Source: Chloroflexota bacterium (lineage in GTDB: Bacteria > Chloroflexota > Dehalococcoidia > UBA3495). Taken from it: 6,835 bases of DNA. Below, one piece after another: positions 5,917 to 6,835 of this stretch (its first letter is position 1; each line of letters starts with the position of its first letter). The stretch is taken from contig NZUD01000056.1 in NCBI GenBank assembly GCA_002697005.1, positions 15,563-22,397 of the forward strand, read 5' to 3'. Below the pieces are notes generated by a model, which had not been told where the DNA came from, ran no database searches, and worked only from the letters and a program-made list of their open reading frames with translations. A program made the position numbers and the translations under genes.

Positions 5917-6835
5917 TTAAGGGGTTAGTACTGCTAGCCTAGCCGGTAGTTTGGGCGACCGCATCAGCGCATAAACCACCGCAGAGGCAGCGGCCGCAGC
6001 CAAAGACACTACCAATGGGACAGTGTAGCTCTCGTGTTGGTCGAACCACCATCCCGCTGCAAAAGGTACCGACAGTAAAGCCCAGCTGTAACTCAGGTTG
6101 ATGATTCCGCGTAGCGTCGCATAGTGATTGCGTCCAAAATAGTCTCCGATGGCGCCCCAGTTTACCGGCGTTATTCCTTCTGACAATCCGCTCACTATCG
6201 CAGAGACCACCAATATCCAGGCGGCGTTGAATGAGAGCAACAATACCAGCCCTAACGCATAAAGAATCATCCCGGCTGTGAGAACCGCTGGCTTGGACAC
6301 TCGGTCCCCGAAATACCCTACCACCAATTTGGACGGCACATTCATTCCCAGGCGCAGAGTGAAAAACATGGCTGCGATGGAGATATCGAATCCCTTCCAC
6401 TGGAGAATGGCAACGTAATGAAGGTCGATCCCCACTCTAGAGACTTGGCGCAGCATCGTCCCGGTCAACAAATACCAAAATGAAGACGTTCGCAAAGCCT
6501 CGCGCACTGAGAATTCTGCTCCATCATAAAAGCGCCGCAGCCGCTGAATCTCGGGAGAGCCTGGCCCCGCAAGCGCGGCACGCGCCTTTTCCACTGAGTC
6601 TTCATCAGCGCCGTCAGGTAGCAGGCCCATGCTCTCTGGTGATTCCTTAAGAAACGGTATAAGCGGCAGGATAAGGACAAGGTAGGCGGCAGCGCCCATC
6701 ATAGCTGCAACCCGCCAGTCCCAGACCGCGATCACCAATGTCATCAGCGGAATCAGAATGGTTGAACCCAGATTTCCGGTGGCTTCACGGATGGACATAG
6801 CCCGCACCCGGTAACGGCTGAACCACATGTTCACC
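5917..6835 (-). CDS. Major facilitator superfamily transporter, N-terminal part beyond the window
   Basis: These are the C-terminal 305 or so residues of an MFS secondary carrier in the cytoplasmic membrane; about 100 N-terminal residues (TM1-4) lie past the right edge. The visible part opens with a WFSRYRVRAMSI loop, like the cytosolic loop before TM5 in MFS proteins. Predicted membrane helices are at about 20-38, 42-62, 117-138, 150-172, 183-202, 205-225, 240-262 and 272-291. The long hydrophilic segment 63-115 is the central loop between the two six-helix halves. GYFGDRVSKP (173-182) is the conserved DR loop between TM8 and TM9, and GAIGDYFGR (227-235) the matching one after TM10. The GTG near 6834 is probably internal rather than the start. 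Substrate is unknown; general resemblance is to MFS_1 and oxalate/formate-antiporter-like carriers. It converges with the formaldehyde dehydrogenase gene. Confidence 0.9.
   Translation of the reverse strand, partial: VNMWFSRYRVRAMSIREATGNLGSTILIPLMTLVIAVWDWRVAAMMGAAAYLVLILPLIPFLKESPESMGLLPDGADEDSVEKARAALAGPGSPEIQRLRRFYDGAEFSVREALRTSSFWYLLTGTMLRQVSRVGIDLHYVAILQWKGFDISIAAMFFTLRLGMNVPSKLVVGYFGDRVSKPAVLTAGMILYALGLVLLLSFNAAWILVVSAIVSGLSEGITPVNWGAIGDYFGRNHYATLRGIINLSYSWALLSVPFAAGWWFDQHESYTVPLVVSLAAAAASAVVYALMRSPKLPARLAVLTP

Noticed and set aside
1..6835. CRISPR arrays, insertion sequence ends, tRNA or rRNA genes
   Set aside because: No regularly spaced repeats, transposase motifs, terminal repeats around a gene, or cloverleaf-like sequence were seen on either strand.

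Overview
The window holds five protein-coding genes of ordinary bacterial catabolic type, two of them cut by the window edges, plus one probable decayed small gene and several strong intergenic hairpins. The five starts that lie inside the window or can be judged (positions 542, 2009, 2721, 4398, and tentatively 2580) have purine-rich ribosome binding sites, and no introns or RNA genes are visible, so this is bacterial DNA. The genes look moderately GC-rich by eye. A stand-alone Rieske oxygenase, an AMI1-like amidase, a mycothiol-type formaldehyde dehydrogenase, an MDR quinone oxidoreductase and an MFS carrier together suit a free-living organotroph of soil or water, such as an actinobacterium or a Chloroflexota (SAR202-like) lineage. 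The sequence alone does not decide between them.

Layout. On the left, two genes lie on the minus strand: a Rieske oxygenase alpha subunit (2009 to 669) and, 126 bases downstream, a PIG3-like quinone oxidoreductase (542 to beyond the left edge). A perfect 20-bp inverted repeat (602-643) separates them. From 2010 to 2720 is a divergent intergenic region that contains a putative broken gene for a small membrane-anchored protein (2580 to 2178, minus) and a candidate promoter for the next gene. On the plus strand follow an amidase of the AMI1-like signature family (2721-3923), 474 bases of mostly non-coding DNA, and an S-(hydroxymethyl)mycothiol dehydrogenase-like zinc enzyme (4398-5483). A convergent spacer with several hairpins (5484-5916) separates it from a minus-strand MFS transporter whose N-terminal third lies beyond the right edge.

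How they may work together. No regulator and no electron-transfer partner for the Rieske enzyme is present, and the genes are mostly transcribed separately, so this is not a tight operon. One plausible link is inferred only: Rieske oxygenases of this class include O- and N-demethylases that release formaldehyde, and the thiol-dependent formaldehyde dehydrogenase nearby would remove it. The amidase and transporter would fit uptake and hydrolysis of small organic amides or acids. I see no convincing evidence of a new multi-gene system. The most unusual items are the long perfect palindrome, the decayed gene, and the mycothiol-type enzyme if the host is not an actinobacterium.
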